A DNA stretch of 64,000 nucleotides from Mangrovicoccus sp. HB161399 (GTDB lineage Bacteria; Pseudomonadota; Alphaproteobacteria; Rhodobacterales; Rhodobacteraceae). The position numbers and the translations under genes are program-made. This document shows positions 54,966 through 63,858 of this stretch, in pieces (within the stretch, counting starts at the first letter, position 1; each line of letters begins with the position of its first letter). The DNA lies in contig NZ_JAATVU010000008.1 in NCBI RefSeq assembly GCF_013184745.1, forward strand, positions 1-64,000, read 5' to 3'. The notes beneath the pieces were generated by a model. The model was not told the DNA's origin, ran no database searches, and saw only the letters and a list, made by a program, of their open reading frames with translations.

Positions 54966-55892
54966 TCAGGCCTCCTGCGCTTCGGGCGCGATCCGGTAGA
55001 TCCGCACCGCGGTGTCGTGGAAGAAGGCCCGCTGGTCCGCCTCCGGCAGCACGGACAGCCGCGAACGGTAGACATCGAGCAGCGCCCCGAACTCCGCCTG
55101 CAGCCCCGACACCGGCAGGTCCGAACCGAAGAGCGACCGCTGCGGCCCGAAGGCATCGAGGCAGGTGCCGATCACCGCGCCAAGGCTCTCCCCGGTCCAG
55201 TCATGGTCATAGGCGACCGGGTTCGATATCTTCAGGCAGACATTCGGACAGGCGCCGAGCCGCGCGAGGCCCGCGGCCCAGTCCGCCATGCCCGCCGCGC
55301 TGCGATCGGCCGGACTGCCGCAATGGTTCAGCACGAAGGTCAGATCCGGAAAGTCGCGCGCCAGCGCCTCCGCCTCCGCCATCTGCGGCGGGTAGAGCAT
55401 CAGCTCGAAGACCAGCCCGGTTTCCGCCAGCGCGGCGAGGCCGCGGCGCCAGGCCGGATCGGACATCCGTCCGGCCGCGGCCGCGAAGGACCGCGCCGGA
55501 TCGGGGTGCCAGGCGACGATGTCGCGCAGCCCGGCCGCGCGGGGATGCGCCGCCTCGGCCCGCACCAGTTCGGCCGCCTCCGGCAGCCCCAGATCGACGC
55601 GGAAGACATGGCGGCGCGCCACCGCCGAGCGGTCGAGCGTGTCGAGCCACGCCGTCTCGCTGCCCGGCGGGCCGTCCCAGCCTGCCTCGACATGGACCGT
55701 CGCCACCACGCCCTGCCCGGCCGTCTCGGCCAGGTAGCCGGCGACCAGATAGTCGCGCCGCAGCGGCGCCAGGCTGCCCATCGGCAGGCCGTCGCCATCG
55801 CCGCCGTCCGAGCCGAGCCAGCCATGCCGCCCCATCCCGTAGGCCCACAGGTGATGATGCGCATCGATGATCGGCCCGGAATATCGGCTCAT
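54966..55892 (-). CDS. amidohydrolase 2 family, L-fuconolactonase-like
   Basis: A 308-residue metal-dependent TIM-barrel hydrolase. IIDAHHHLWAYG is the N-terminal His-x-His motif, FVLNHCGSPADRS the middle His and FGSDLPVSG the C-terminal Asp. The closest pattern is that of sugar lactonases (fuconolactonase/2-pyrone-4,6-dicarboxylate lactonase). The start at 55892 (MSRYSGP) is chosen over 55916, which would run into the operator. First gene of a leftward operon divergent from iclR. Confidence 0.82.
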   Translation of the reverse strand: MSRYSGPIIDAHHHLWAYGMGRHGWLGSDGGDGDGLPMGSLAPLRRDYLVAGYLAETAGQGVVATVHVEAGWDGPPGSETAWLDTLDRSAVARRHVFRVDLGLPEAAELVRAEAAHPRAAGLRDIVAWHPDPARSFAAAAGRMSDPAWRRGLAALAETGLVFELMLYPPQMAEAEALARDFPDLTFVLNHCGSPADRSAAGMADWAAGLARLGACPNVCLKISNPVAYDHDWTGESLGAVIGTCLDAFGPQRSLFGSDLPVSGLQAEFGALLDVYRSRLSVLPEADQRAFFHDTAVRIYRIAPEAQEA

Positions 55893-55931
55893 GGCGGTCC
55901 CCAGTTCAGTCGGCATCCGTGAAACAGGTAT

Positions 55932-55949
55932 TGTCCGCTATAACGGACA
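55932..55949. promoter_or_regulatory. IclR-type palindromic operator
   Basis: TGTCCG-CTATAA-CGGACA is an 18-bp palindrome with perfect six-base arms, lying midway in the 98-bp gap between the divergent amidohydrolase and iclR genes. It is the natural site for the IclR protein to control both directions. Confidence 0.7.
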
Positions 55950-55990
55950 TGTGTACCTTATACCGGAATTGATAGACGGGACTCGGCGGA

Positions 55991-56755
55991 ATGATCAAGG
56001 GCGAAGACGCGCCGAAGCGGCGCGAGCACGGGCTGGACCGCGCCATGGACCTGATGGAGGCCCTGCGGCGCGCCCGCGAACCGATGCGGCCCAACGAGCT
56101 GGCAACCCTGCTGGGGGCGCCGCGGTCTTCGGTGCACGAGATGGTGGGGCGGATGCTGGCGCTGGGGCTGCTCGACGCCGCCGACGGCGACGGCCGGGTG
56201 TTCCTCGGGCGCAAGCTCTATCTCTTCGGCATCGCCTACCTGGAATCGAGCCGCGGCCTGCGGCTGGCGGAGGCCGCGCTGGAACGGATCACCGCCGAGA
56301 CCCGCGAGCTGTCGCAGTTCTGCGCGCTCGACGGCAACCGCTACGTGGTTCTGCGCCAGCGCGAGAGCGCCCGTCCGTTCCGCATCTCCGCCGATACCGG
56401 CCAGCCGATCCCGATTCCGCAGACCGCCTCGGGGCGGCTGCTGGTCTCCGATCTGGGCGACGACGAGATCCGCGCGCTGATCCCGCCGGAGGATTTCCGC
56501 ACGCCCGCGGGCGCGCCGATCGACCCGGACGGCTTCATCGCAGAAGTCCGCGCCGCGCGGCAGGCAGGCGTCTTCTCCTTCGACAGCATGGCCGACACCT
56601 TCACCCACTGCTTCGCCGTGCCGGTGGAGGACGCCTCGGGCCGCGTGGCGGCGACGCTGTGCATCGTGGCGCCGATCGACGACGCGAATGCCAACCGCGA
56701 CGCCTATGTCGCCTGCCTGAAGGCCGCCGCGGAACCGCTGCACGGGCGCATCTGA
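55991..56755 (+). CDS. IclR-family transcriptional regulator
   Basis: A 254-residue regulator. The winged helix LDRAMDLMEALRRAREPMRPNELATLLGAPRSSVHEMVGRMLALGLLD is followed by the effector-binding GAF-like domain (GIAYLESSRGLRLAEAALERI, FDSMADTFTHCFAVPVEDASGRVAATLCIVAP). It lies 15 bp before an FGGY kinase gene and divergent from the lactonase operon. It likely controls both through the palindrome at 55932-55949. Confidence 0.9.
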   Translation: MIKGEDAPKRREHGLDRAMDLMEALRRAREPMRPNELATLLGAPRSSVHEMVGRMLALGLLDAADGDGRVFLGRKLYLFGIAYLESSRGLRLAEAALERITAETRELSQFCALDGNRYVVLRQRESARPFRISADTGQPIPIPQTASGRLLVSDLGDDEIRALIPPEDFRTPAGAPIDPDGFIAEVRAARQAGVFSFDSMADTFTHCFAVPVEDASGRVAATLCIVAPIDDANANRDAYVACLKAAAEPLHGRI

Positions 56756-56770
56756 AGGGAAGGACAGCGC

Positions 56771-58282
56771 ATGTATCTGGGACTCGACATCGGCACCTCG
56801 GTGATAAAGGCGGCGCTGTTCGGCACCGACGGCCGCGAAATCGCCGAGGCGGCCCGCCGCGCCGCGCTGGCCCCGGCGCCGCCCGGCTGGTCCGAGGTCG
56901 AGGCAGAGGATGTCTGGCAGGCGGCCTGCGCCGTGCTGTCGGAACTGCTCGCCGGGCGGGACACGTCGCAGCTGCGCGGGATCGGCCTGACCGGCGTGAT
57001 GGTCGGCGCCTGGCTGACCGGCGGCGACGGCGCAGTGCTGCGGCGGCCGATCCTGTGGAACGACGCCCGCGCCCAGGGGCTGATCGACCGCAAGCTCAGG
57101 GAAATGCCGGATCTCTATCCTGCGGTCTTCTCGGAGTCGGGTTCGGTCATGCAGCTCGGCTGCACGCTGCCGGTGCTGGCCTGGCTGGCCGAGAACGAGC
57201 CCGAGACGCTGGCGCGGGCGCGCCATGCGCTCCCGGCCAAGGACTACATCCGCTTCCGCCTGACCGGCGAGATCGCCACCGACGAATCCGAAAGCGCGAT
57301 GGCGCCCGGATCCGCGCGGGACCGCGGATTTTCCGCCGCCCAGGCGGAGCGGCTCGGCGTCGGCGGCCTGACCGGCCTGCTGGCGCCCGTGCGCCGCGGC
57401 GAGACCCTGGCCGGGCATGTCACCCGCGCCGCCGCCAAGGCGACCGGCCTGCCCGAGGGCCTGCCCGTCGCCATCGGCACCGGCGACACCTCGGCCTGCG
57501 TGCTGGGCGCGGGCTGCCATGCGGCGGGACAGGCGGCCAGCGTGCTGGGCACCACCTGCCTGAACGGCGTGCTCTCCGACAGGCCGCTGTTCGAACCCGA
57601 ACAGGGGCTGCTCTTCATCGTGCCGGGCGGGCTGTGGATGCGGACCATGGTGAATGTCGCCGGGACCACGGTGCTCGACTGGGCGCTTGCGACCCTCTGC
57701 AGCGAGCTGGCGCAGGGCCCCCGCCCCTACGAGGCGATGGAGGCGCTGGCCCGCTCCGCGCCCGCCCATGCCGGCGGGCTGGTCTTCGTGCCCTATCTCT
57801 CCGCCTCGGGCGTGATCGCGCCGCGGATCGAACCAGGAGCCAGGGCCGGCTTCATGGGGCTGGCGCCGCAGCATGGCCGCCCGGAGATGCTGCGCGCGGT
57901 CTACGAGGGGATCGCCCATGCCATCGCCCATTGCTTCGGGGACATCGCCCTGCCGCTGAGCGAGATCCGGCTGTCGGGGGGCGGTGCGCGCTCGGCCTTC
58001 TGGTCGCAGATGATCGCAGACGCCACCGGCACGCCGGTTCTGGTGCCTGAGGGCAGCCAGTTCGGCGCCAAGGGCGCGGCGCTGTGCCTGGCCACGGCGA
58101 TCGGCGATTTCGCGTCCGTGCGCGAGGCATCTGCCGCGACCTCGCGGGTGCTGCGCACCCATCTGCCAGATCCCGCGGCCGCAGCACTGTTCCGCGAGGC
58201 CGCCGGCACCTACCGGATCGCGGCCGATGCGGCGCTCGGCCCGCTGGCCGGGATGCAGCCGCCCGGGGCTCACCCGGCATAG
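56771..58282 (+). CDS. FGGY-family carbohydrate kinase
   Basis: A 503-residue sugar kinase with N-terminal YLGLDIGTSVIKAALFGTDG, catalytic Asp in IGTGDTSACVLG and C-terminal motif IRLSGGGARSAFWSQMIADATGTPV. It is closer to xylulokinase/erythritol-kinase-like members than to glycerol kinase, so it does not supply the missing glpK with any confidence. It is co-transcribed with iclR. Its last 13 bp overlap the convergent creatininase-family gene. Confidence 0.88.
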   Translation: MYLGLDIGTSVIKAALFGTDGREIAEAARRAALAPAPPGWSEVEAEDVWQAACAVLSELLAGRDTSQLRGIGLTGVMVGAWLTGGDGAVLRRPILWNDARAQGLIDRKLREMPDLYPAVFSESGSVMQLGCTLPVLAWLAENEPETLARARHALPAKDYIRFRLTGEIATDESESAMAPGSARDRGFSAAQAERLGVGGLTGLLAPVRRGETLAGHVTRAAAKATGLPEGLPVAIGTGDTSACVLGAGCHAAGQAASVLGTTCLNGVLSDRPLFEPEQGLLFIVPGGLWMRTMVNVAGTTVLDWALATLCSELAQGPRPYEAMEALARSAPAHAGGLVFVPYLSASGVIAPRIEPGARAGFMGLAPQHGRPEMLRAVYEGIAHAIAHCFGDIALPLSEIRLSGGGARSAFWSQMIADATGTPVLVPEGSQFGAKGAALCLATAIGDFASVREASAATSRVLRTHLPDPAAAALFREAAGTYRIAADAALGPLAGMQPPGAHPA

Positions 58283-58995
58283 AGCGCCGCCGCAACCGCC
58301 GCCATCCGCGCGATCACCGGAGCGAGGATCGCCGCGCCCTTCTCCGCGGTGGCGGCGCGCGCGTCGCCCATCACCGGCGAGGCGGAGAACTCCGTCCAGC
58401 GATAGGGCAGTTCGCCGAAATCCGCCGGGAAATCCGGATAGTTGCGGATCGCCAGTTCCATCCGCACGGCCCCCGGCGCGAGATGCAGCATGTAGGAGGT
58501 CTCGATCTCGCAGGCATGCATGTAGGCACGGTGCGCCTCGGGCGTCTCGCGCAGCCGCGCCACCTCTGCCGCCGCGCCGGGATAGAAGAGATGCGCCATC
58601 GCGAAGCCCTCTTCCTTGAGCGCGCGCTGCGCCTCGCGGACGAAGGGCGCGTTGCCGAGATGCGCATTGACCACGGCCAGCCCCGGAAGCCCCTTCGCCG
58701 CGCAGCCGCGGCCGATCTCGCAGAGCAGCCGCACCAGCGTCTCCCCGCCGATGCCCAGCGAGGCGGGCGCATGCTCCAGCGACCAGACCTGGCCATAGGG
58801 CAGCAGCGGCAGCCGGTAGAGCGGCACCTCCGCGGCACCCTCCAGCAGATCGCAGAGCCGCTCCGCAAGGATGTTGTCGGTGCCCGCCGGCAGGTGATCG
58901 CCATGCGCCTCCAGCGCGCCGAGCGGCAGAACCGCCACCGGGCGCCGCGCCAGCAGCGCGGCCGTCTCCGCATCGTTCAGGGCGGCGGCGCGCAT
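58270..58995 (-). CDS. creatininase-family amidohydrolase
   Basis: A 241-residue protein with LGALEAHGDHLPAGTDNILA giving the metal ligands Glu29, His31 and Asp40, then NAHLGNAPFVREA and ACEIETSYMLHL. The family opens lactams (creatinine) or cleaves N-formyl groups and related amides. Its start shares one base with the phosphotriesterase-family stop (TGATG), so the two are co-translated. The true substrate is unknown; creatinine is not implied. Confidence 0.85.
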   Translation of the reverse strand: MRAAALNDAETAALLARRPVAVLPLGALEAHGDHLPAGTDNILAERLCDLLEGAAEVPLYRLPLLPYGQVWSLEHAPASLGIGGETLVRLLCEIGRGCAAKGLPGLAVVNAHLGNAPFVREAQRALKEEGFAMAHLFYPGAAAEVARLRETPEAHRAYMHACEIETSYMLHLAPGAVRMELAIRNYPDFPADFGELPYRWTEFSASPVMGDARAATAEKGAAILAPVIARMAAVAAALYAG

Positions 58996-59969
58996 CACTC
59001 GCTCCAGGAGAAGGCGCGCGCCGGGTTGGCGACGAAGAACTTCTCGACCAGCGCGGCGCCGTCGAACCCGGCCTCGCCCGCCTCCTCGGCGAAGCGCGGC
59101 ACCCAGGAGCGCAGGATGTAGCCCAGGCCCAGCCCGCCCTTGCCGTAATGGGCGAACATGGTCCGCCGGGCGATGTCGCCGCCGACGACGATCTGGTCCT
59201 CGTGCCCGGCCTCCACCAGCTTCAGGATGCAGTCGATCAGCACGCTCTCGGGATGGTACTTCACCCGCGAGATCCCGTCGAAGCACATGAAGACCCCGGT
59301 CTCCGCCGCCTTGCGGTGCACCCAGGGATCGGGGTTGCGGTCCATGTGTGCGATGGTCAGCCGGGACGGATCAACGCCCTCGGCCCTGACGATGTCGAGC
59401 TGCTCCAGGATCAGCGTCCCCAGCTCGGTATGCGAATGCAGCGGACAGCCGGTCTGCTTGTGCGCGTCGAGCGCCGCCAGCATGCATTTCCGCTCCGCCT
59501 CCGAGATCGTGTTGTAGCCGGTGCCGAACTTGGCAACCCCGCCCTTCAGATCGGTGCCGTCCATGCCCTCGGTCAGCTCGGCCACCACATGCGCAGCCAC
59601 TTCCGCGCGGCCGCGCGCGTCGATCCACTGCTGGATGGTGCAGTCCGCGCCGGGCATCTGGCCGGGGAACATCACCCCCTTGTTGAACCCGGCCGTGGCG
59701 ATGATGCGGATCCCGCCCCGGACCGAGATCTCGTGCAGCTTCGCCGCGTCGCGGCCGTAATCGATCGCGGTGGCGTCATAGACCGCCTCGCCGCCCGCCG
59801 CGGCGAATTCGGCGACATCGGCCAGCGTGCTGTCCACGCTGTCGATCATGAAATCCTCGATGCCCTCTTCCTGCCAGCGCTGCGGGATGCAGTAGAGGTG
59901 ATCGTGCGAATACGTGCGCCCCAGCTCTGCGGGGGCGATATCCCCGGTCAGCGTGCGGATGAAGGCCAT
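58995..59969 (-). CDS. phosphotriesterase-family (PTE/PHP-like) hydrolase, probable lactonase
   Basis: A 324-residue TIM-barrel metallohydrolase starting at 59969 (MAFIRTLTG). YSHDHLYC gives His22/His24, HSHTELG and AHMDRNPDP give further His ligands, and VGGDIARR the Asp. GGVAKFGTGYN may hold the bridging Lys. Family members in sugar-catabolic clusters hydrolyse sugar lactones or phospholactones rather than phosphotriesters. First gene of a leftward pair. Confidence 0.83.
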   Translation of the reverse strand: MAFIRTLTGDIAPAELGRTYSHDHLYCIPQRWQEEGIEDFMIDSVDSTLADVAEFAAAGGEAVYDATAIDYGRDAAKLHEISVRGGIRIIATAGFNKGVMFPGQMPGADCTIQQWIDARGRAEVAAHVVAELTEGMDGTDLKGGVAKFGTGYNTISEAERKCMLAALDAHKQTGCPLHSHTELGTLILEQLDIVRAEGVDPSRLTIAHMDRNPDPWVHRKAAETGVFMCFDGISRVKYHPESVLIDCILKLVEAGHEDQIVVGGDIARRTMFAHYGKGGLGLGYILRSWVPRFAEEAGEAGFDGAALVEKFFVANPARAFSWSE

Positions 59970-59992
59970 GACTCGGCTCCCTGGCTGGCAAA

Positions 59993-60052
59993 CGAACACA
60001 AACCGGGCGAACGCTCGCACAAAAAGAAAAACTTCTTGATCAGTTTCGAACA
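59993..60052. promoter_or_regulatory. CGAACA-type boxes between the divergent PTE and GMC genes
   Basis: CGAACA (59993-59998), CGAACG (60008-60013) and CGAACA (60047-60052) are on the minus strand TGTTCG-type boxes like those near the DeoR gene. They lie in the 144-bp AT-rich gap between the divergent operons. Confidence 0.45.
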
Positions 60053-60113
60053 ATTATTGACACCGGTCAACCGCCTTCCCACGGATGGGGAAACACCATC
60101 GCGGAGACATGAC

Positions 60114-61814
60114 ATGGGCACGGGCGAGGCCATCGGGGCGGATGTGGTGATCGTGGGCGGCGGATCGGCGGGCTGCGTGCTGGCCTCCCGGATCAGCGAG
60201 GACAGCCGCTGCCGGGTGCTGCTGATCGAGGCGGGCGGCGACGCGCGGCGCGAGGACCATCCGGCGCTGGCCGCCGCCTATCCGGGCAAGGCCTATTCCA
60301 ACCCCGCCTATACCTGGCGCGGGCTGCGCGCGACCTATCCCTGGTCCGGCTCCAACCGCCCCGAGGCCCGCGCCGCAAATTACGAGCAGGCCCGCGTTCT
60401 GGGCGGCGGCTCGGCGATCAACGGCGTCGGCGCCAACCGCGGCGCGCCCTCGGATTACGACGAATGGGCAGCGATGGGGCTGGAGGGCTGGAGCTTCGGC
60501 GACTGCCTGCCCTATTTCCGCAAGCTAGAGCGCGATCTCGACATCGGCGGCGAGCTGCACGGCAAGGACGGTCCCTTTCCGATCCGCCGCCGCGGGCGCG
60601 AGATCTGGACGCCCTTCATCGACACCATGCTGGAGATGACCGCCGACCGCGGCATCCCCTTCCTGCCCGACCAGAACGGCGCCTGGCAGGACGGCGCCTT
60701 CGAGATGGCGGTGAACATGGACGAGAACAAGGAGCGCGTGACCACCGCCTGGGCCTGGCTCGGCGACAGCGTCCGCGCCAGGCCGAACCTGTCCATCCGC
60801 ACCGGCGCAACCGTCGCCGGGCTGACCTTCGACGGCTGCCGCGTCACCGGGCTGACGCTCGGCACCGGCGAGACCGTGGCGGCGGGCCGGGTGATCCTCT
60901 CGGCCGGGGCGCTGGCGAGCCCGGCCATCCTGATGCGCGCGGGCATCGGACCTGCGGCGCATCTGGCCGATTGCGGGATTGCGCCGCTGGTGGATCTGCC
61001 GGGCGTCGGCCAGAACCTGATGGAACACCCCTCGGCCGGGCTCGTCGCCCATCTGAGGCCGCATGCAAGGCAGAAGCGGCTCGACTACCACATCCCGATC
61101 GGCGTGCGCTTCTCATCGGGCATCCCGGGCGCGCCGGAGGGCGACATGCACATGAACTACGTCACCCGCGCCGCCTGGCACGCGGTCGGGCATCAGCTGG
61201 CCTCGATCTTCTTCTGGGTGAACAAGAGCTATTCCCGCGGCCAGCTGATGCTGGACCCCGCCGATCCGGGCGGCTTCCCGCGGATCGATTTCCGCATGCT
61301 CTCGGACCGGCGCGACCTGACGCGGCTGGCAGATGCATTCGAGCGCGCGGTGCTGCTGGCCTCGGATCCCAAGCTGGCCCGCGTGGTGACCGGCATCTAT
61401 GCCGGCGGCATGTCCGAGCAGGGCCGCAAGTATGCCGCCCCCACCGCGCGCAACGGGCTGGCGACCCGCGCCGCGGCGCTCGGCCTCGACCTGCTGGGAC
61501 CGCTGCGCGACAGGGCCTTTCCCTACCTGCTGGCGAACCATGCCGATCCGGCCGAGCTGGCCGCGGACCGCGCGGCGCTCGAGGCCTATATCGGCGAAAC
61601 CGTCGGCGGCGTCTGGCATCCCTCGGGCACCTGCCGGATGGGACCGGCGGGCGACGCGATGGCGGTGACCGACGGGATGGGCAAGGTGCGCGGCACCGAG
61701 GGGCTCTATGTCTGCGACGCCTCGCTGATGCCGACCATCCCCTGCGCCAACACCAATGTGCCGACGATCATGATGGCCGAGAAGATCGCCGATGCCCACA
61801 GGGCCCTTGCCTGA
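60114..61814 (+). CDS. GMC-family FAD-dependent oxidoreductase
   Basis: A 566-residue flavoprotein starting at ATG 60114, seven bases after GGAG (60103-60106). The FAD motif is VVIVGGGSAGCVLASRIS, followed by the GMC signatures ARVLGGGSAINGVGANRG and SAGALASPAILMRAGIG. The active-site His lies in GGVWHPSGTCRMG and the final motif is ANTNVPTIMMAEKIA. It resembles choline dehydrogenase/alcohol oxidases and oxidises a primary alcohol or sugar alcohol. There is no signal peptide, so it is cytoplasmic. The amidase gene follows 10 bp downstream. Confidence 0.88.
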   Translation: MGTGEAIGADVVIVGGGSAGCVLASRISEDSRCRVLLIEAGGDARREDHPALAAAYPGKAYSNPAYTWRGLRATYPWSGSNRPEARAANYEQARVLGGGSAINGVGANRGAPSDYDEWAAMGLEGWSFGDCLPYFRKLERDLDIGGELHGKDGPFPIRRRGREIWTPFIDTMLEMTADRGIPFLPDQNGAWQDGAFEMAVNMDENKERVTTAWAWLGDSVRARPNLSIRTGATVAGLTFDGCRVTGLTLGTGETVAAGRVILSAGALASPAILMRAGIGPAAHLADCGIAPLVDLPGVGQNLMEHPSAGLVAHLRPHARQKRLDYHIPIGVRFSSGIPGAPEGDMHMNYVTRAAWHAVGHQLASIFFWVNKSYSRGQLMLDPADPGGFPRIDFRMLSDRRDLTRLADAFERAVLLASDPKLARVVTGIYAGGMSEQGRKYAAPTARNGLATRAAALGLDLLGPLRDRAFPYLLANHADPAELAADRAALEAYIGETVGGVWHPSGTCRMGPAGDAMAVTDGMGKVRGTEGLYVCDASLMPTIPCANTNVPTIMMAEKIADAHRALA

Positions 61815-61824
61815 GGCCGCCCGG

Positions 61825-63858
61825 ATGGAACCGTCCGCACCCCTCGACATGGACATTCTCGGCCGGGACATTGCCGGGCTCGCCGCGATGATGGCCGACG
61901 GCCGGCTGACCGCGGTGGAGCTGGCCGCGCTCTGCCTCAACCGCATCGCCGCTTTCGACCGCGCGGGTCCCGGGCTGAACGCGGTGCCGGTGCTGAACCC
62001 GCAGGCGCTGGAGGACGCGGCGAAACTGGATGCCGAGCGCCGCGCCGACCGGGTCCGCGGACCGCTCCACGGCATTCCCGTGGTGGTCAAGGACAGCTTC
62101 AAGGTCAAGGGTCTGACCGTCGCCGCGGGCTCGCCCGCATTCGCCGGGCTGATCGCCTCGGACGATGCCGCCTCGGTCGCGCGGCTGCGCGAGGCGGGCG
62201 CGGTGATCCTCGGCAAGACCAACATGCCGCCCATGGCGATCGGCGGCGGGCAGCGCGGGCTCTACGGGCGCACGCTGAGCCCCTGGAACCCGGACTGGCT
62301 GGCGGCCGCCTGGCATTCGGGCTCCTCGATCGGCTCTGGCGTGGCGGTGGCCGCGGGCTTCGCCCCGCTCGCGCTGGCCGAGGAAACCGTGTCCTCGGGG
62401 CGCTCGCCCGCCTCGAACAACGGGCTGGCCGCCTACACGCCGTCGCGCGGAGTGGTGCCGATCCGCGGGAACTGGCCGCTCTTCGCGCTGCGCGACGTGG
62501 TCGTGCCCTATGCCCGCGGCACCGCCGACCTGGCGCTGGCCATCCGCGAGCTGATCCGCCCCGACCCGGAGACGGAAGGCGACCTGTGGCGGGCACAGTC
62601 CCATGTCGCCCTGCCCGGGCCGGCGGCCGCCTGGCCCGTTGATCCGGCGGCGCCCTGCAGCGGCCGCCCGCTGGAGGGCAAGCGCATCGGCATCCCGCGC
62701 ATGTATGCCGGCCGCGATGCCGGGCTGCGCCGCCCGACCCCGCTGCGCCCCTCCATCGCCCGGCTCTGGGAGGAGACCGAGGCGCGGCTGCGCGCGCTCG
62801 GCGCCGAGCTTGCCGATGTCGATTTCCCGGCGGTCTCCGAGTACGAGGGCGACCGAGACGGCGCGGGCACGGCCGTGTCGAACGGCTACCTTCCCGCCGA
62901 TTGGGACGCGGCCGAGATCGGCGGTCTGGTCGCCAGCGGGTGGACCGAATTCCTGCGGCTGAACGGCGATCCGGACGGCGCGCGCCTGGCCGGGACACCG
63001 CCCGCGATGATCCATCCGGACCCGCCCGAAGCCGTGGACACCCGCCGCCGCAGCGCCGCCCATGAGGGACGCGACGCCTTCGACTATGCCGCAATCTGCG
63101 CCTTCGCCGCGGCCAGTCCCGGCCGTCCGCTGGAGGAGTTTCCGCAGCTTGCCGGGATCATGCAGGGGCTGGAACGGGCCCGGCGCGAGCTTTTCGAGGA
63201 CTGGATGGCGCGGGAGGGGCTCGACCTCGTCGCCTTCCCGGCGAATTGCGATGTCTCGCGGGCGGATGCGGAGGCCGATCCGGCCTCGTCGGACCAGGCC
63301 TGGACCAACGGCACCGTCTTCTCGAACATGAACCACGTCATGCGGCATCTCGGGATCCCGTCGGTCTCGGTGCCGATGGGGGTGATGGAAGATACCGGGC
63401 TGCCGGCCAACCTGACCGTATGCGGCCCCGGCTGGTCGGACCATGCGCTGCTGGCCGCCGCGGCGGCCGTCGAGGCGGCCGCCCCGCCGCTGCCGCGCCC
63501 GCCGATGGCGCCGCCCCTGACCTGGATCCGTCCGGCCGCCCCGCCCGCCGCTGCGGCTGGGCCCGTCATCCTCCGCCTCGACGCCCATGCGCTGCTGCGA
63601 TCCGATGGCAGCGTGCTGGTCGAGGGCCGCGCGACGGCCCGGCAGGGAGACGCAGCGCTCCGCCCGGTGCTGCGCCTCGACGGGCACGAGATTGCCGTCG
63701 AGGCGGACGGGACGTTCCGGACGGTGCTGTCCCGCGGCGACCGCTCCGGCCGATTCCGCGCGCTCCTTCTGGTCCTCGCCCGCGGCGCCGGCGGCGCGGC
63801 CGCGGCGGAGCTGGCCGACCTGCGCTTCGGGGATGCCGCGGGTCCGGGCGGTGCCTGA
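61825..63858 (+). CDS. amidase-signature family protein with divergent core and C-terminal extension
   Basis: A 677-residue protein if started at ATG 61825, eight bases after TGAGG; ATG 61792 inside the GMC gene adds 11 residues. Amidase catalytic elements are present: Lys89 (PVVVKDSF), cis-Ser at 167/168 (HSGSSIGSG) and nucleophile candidate Ser191. The usual GTDTGGSIRIPA reads AEETVSSGRSPAS, so the glycines around the nucleophile are replaced. Residues about 570-677 form an added C-terminal part (Pro/Ala linker, then VILRLDAHALLRSDGSVLVEGRA...) unlike the core. Together with the GMC enzyme it probably handles an amino-alcohol or amide. Substrate unknown. Confidence 0.82.
   Translation: MEPSAPLDMDILGRDIAGLAAMMADGRLTAVELAALCLNRIAAFDRAGPGLNAVPVLNPQALEDAAKLDAERRADRVRGPLHGIPVVVKDSFKVKGLTVAAGSPAFAGLIASDDAASVARLREAGAVILGKTNMPPMAIGGGQRGLYGRTLSPWNPDWLAAAWHSGSSIGSGVAVAAGFAPLALAEETVSSGRSPASNNGLAAYTPSRGVVPIRGNWPLFALRDVVVPYARGTADLALAIRELIRPDPETEGDLWRAQSHVALPGPAAAWPVDPAAPCSGRPLEGKRIGIPRMYAGRDAGLRRPTPLRPSIARLWEETEARLRALGAELADVDFPAVSEYEGDRDGAGTAVSNGYLPADWDAAEIGGLVASGWTEFLRLNGDPDGARLAGTPPAMIHPDPPEAVDTRRRSAAHEGRDAFDYAAICAFAAASPGRPLEEFPQLAGIMQGLERARRELFEDWMAREGLDLVAFPANCDVSRADAEADPASSDQAWTNGTVFSNMNHVMRHLGIPSVSVPMGVMEDTGLPANLTVCGPGWSDHALLAAAAAVEAAAPPLPRPPMAPPLTWIRPAAPPAAAAGPVILRLDAHALLRSDGSVLVEGRATARQGDAALRPVLRLDGHEIAVEADGTFRTVLSRGDRSGRFRALLLVLARGAGGAAAAELADLRFGDAAGPGGA

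Noticed and set aside
53417-55870. 817-residue open frame on the plus strand
   Set aside because: Antisense shadow of the PLP enzyme and lactonase genes, rich in Arg/Pro with no recognisable domain.
56771-58282. FGGY kinase as the missing glycerol kinase (glpK) of the glycerol operon
   Set aside because: Sequence around the catalytic Asp and its IclR/lactonase context favour another sugar; it is 37 kb from the glycerol genes.
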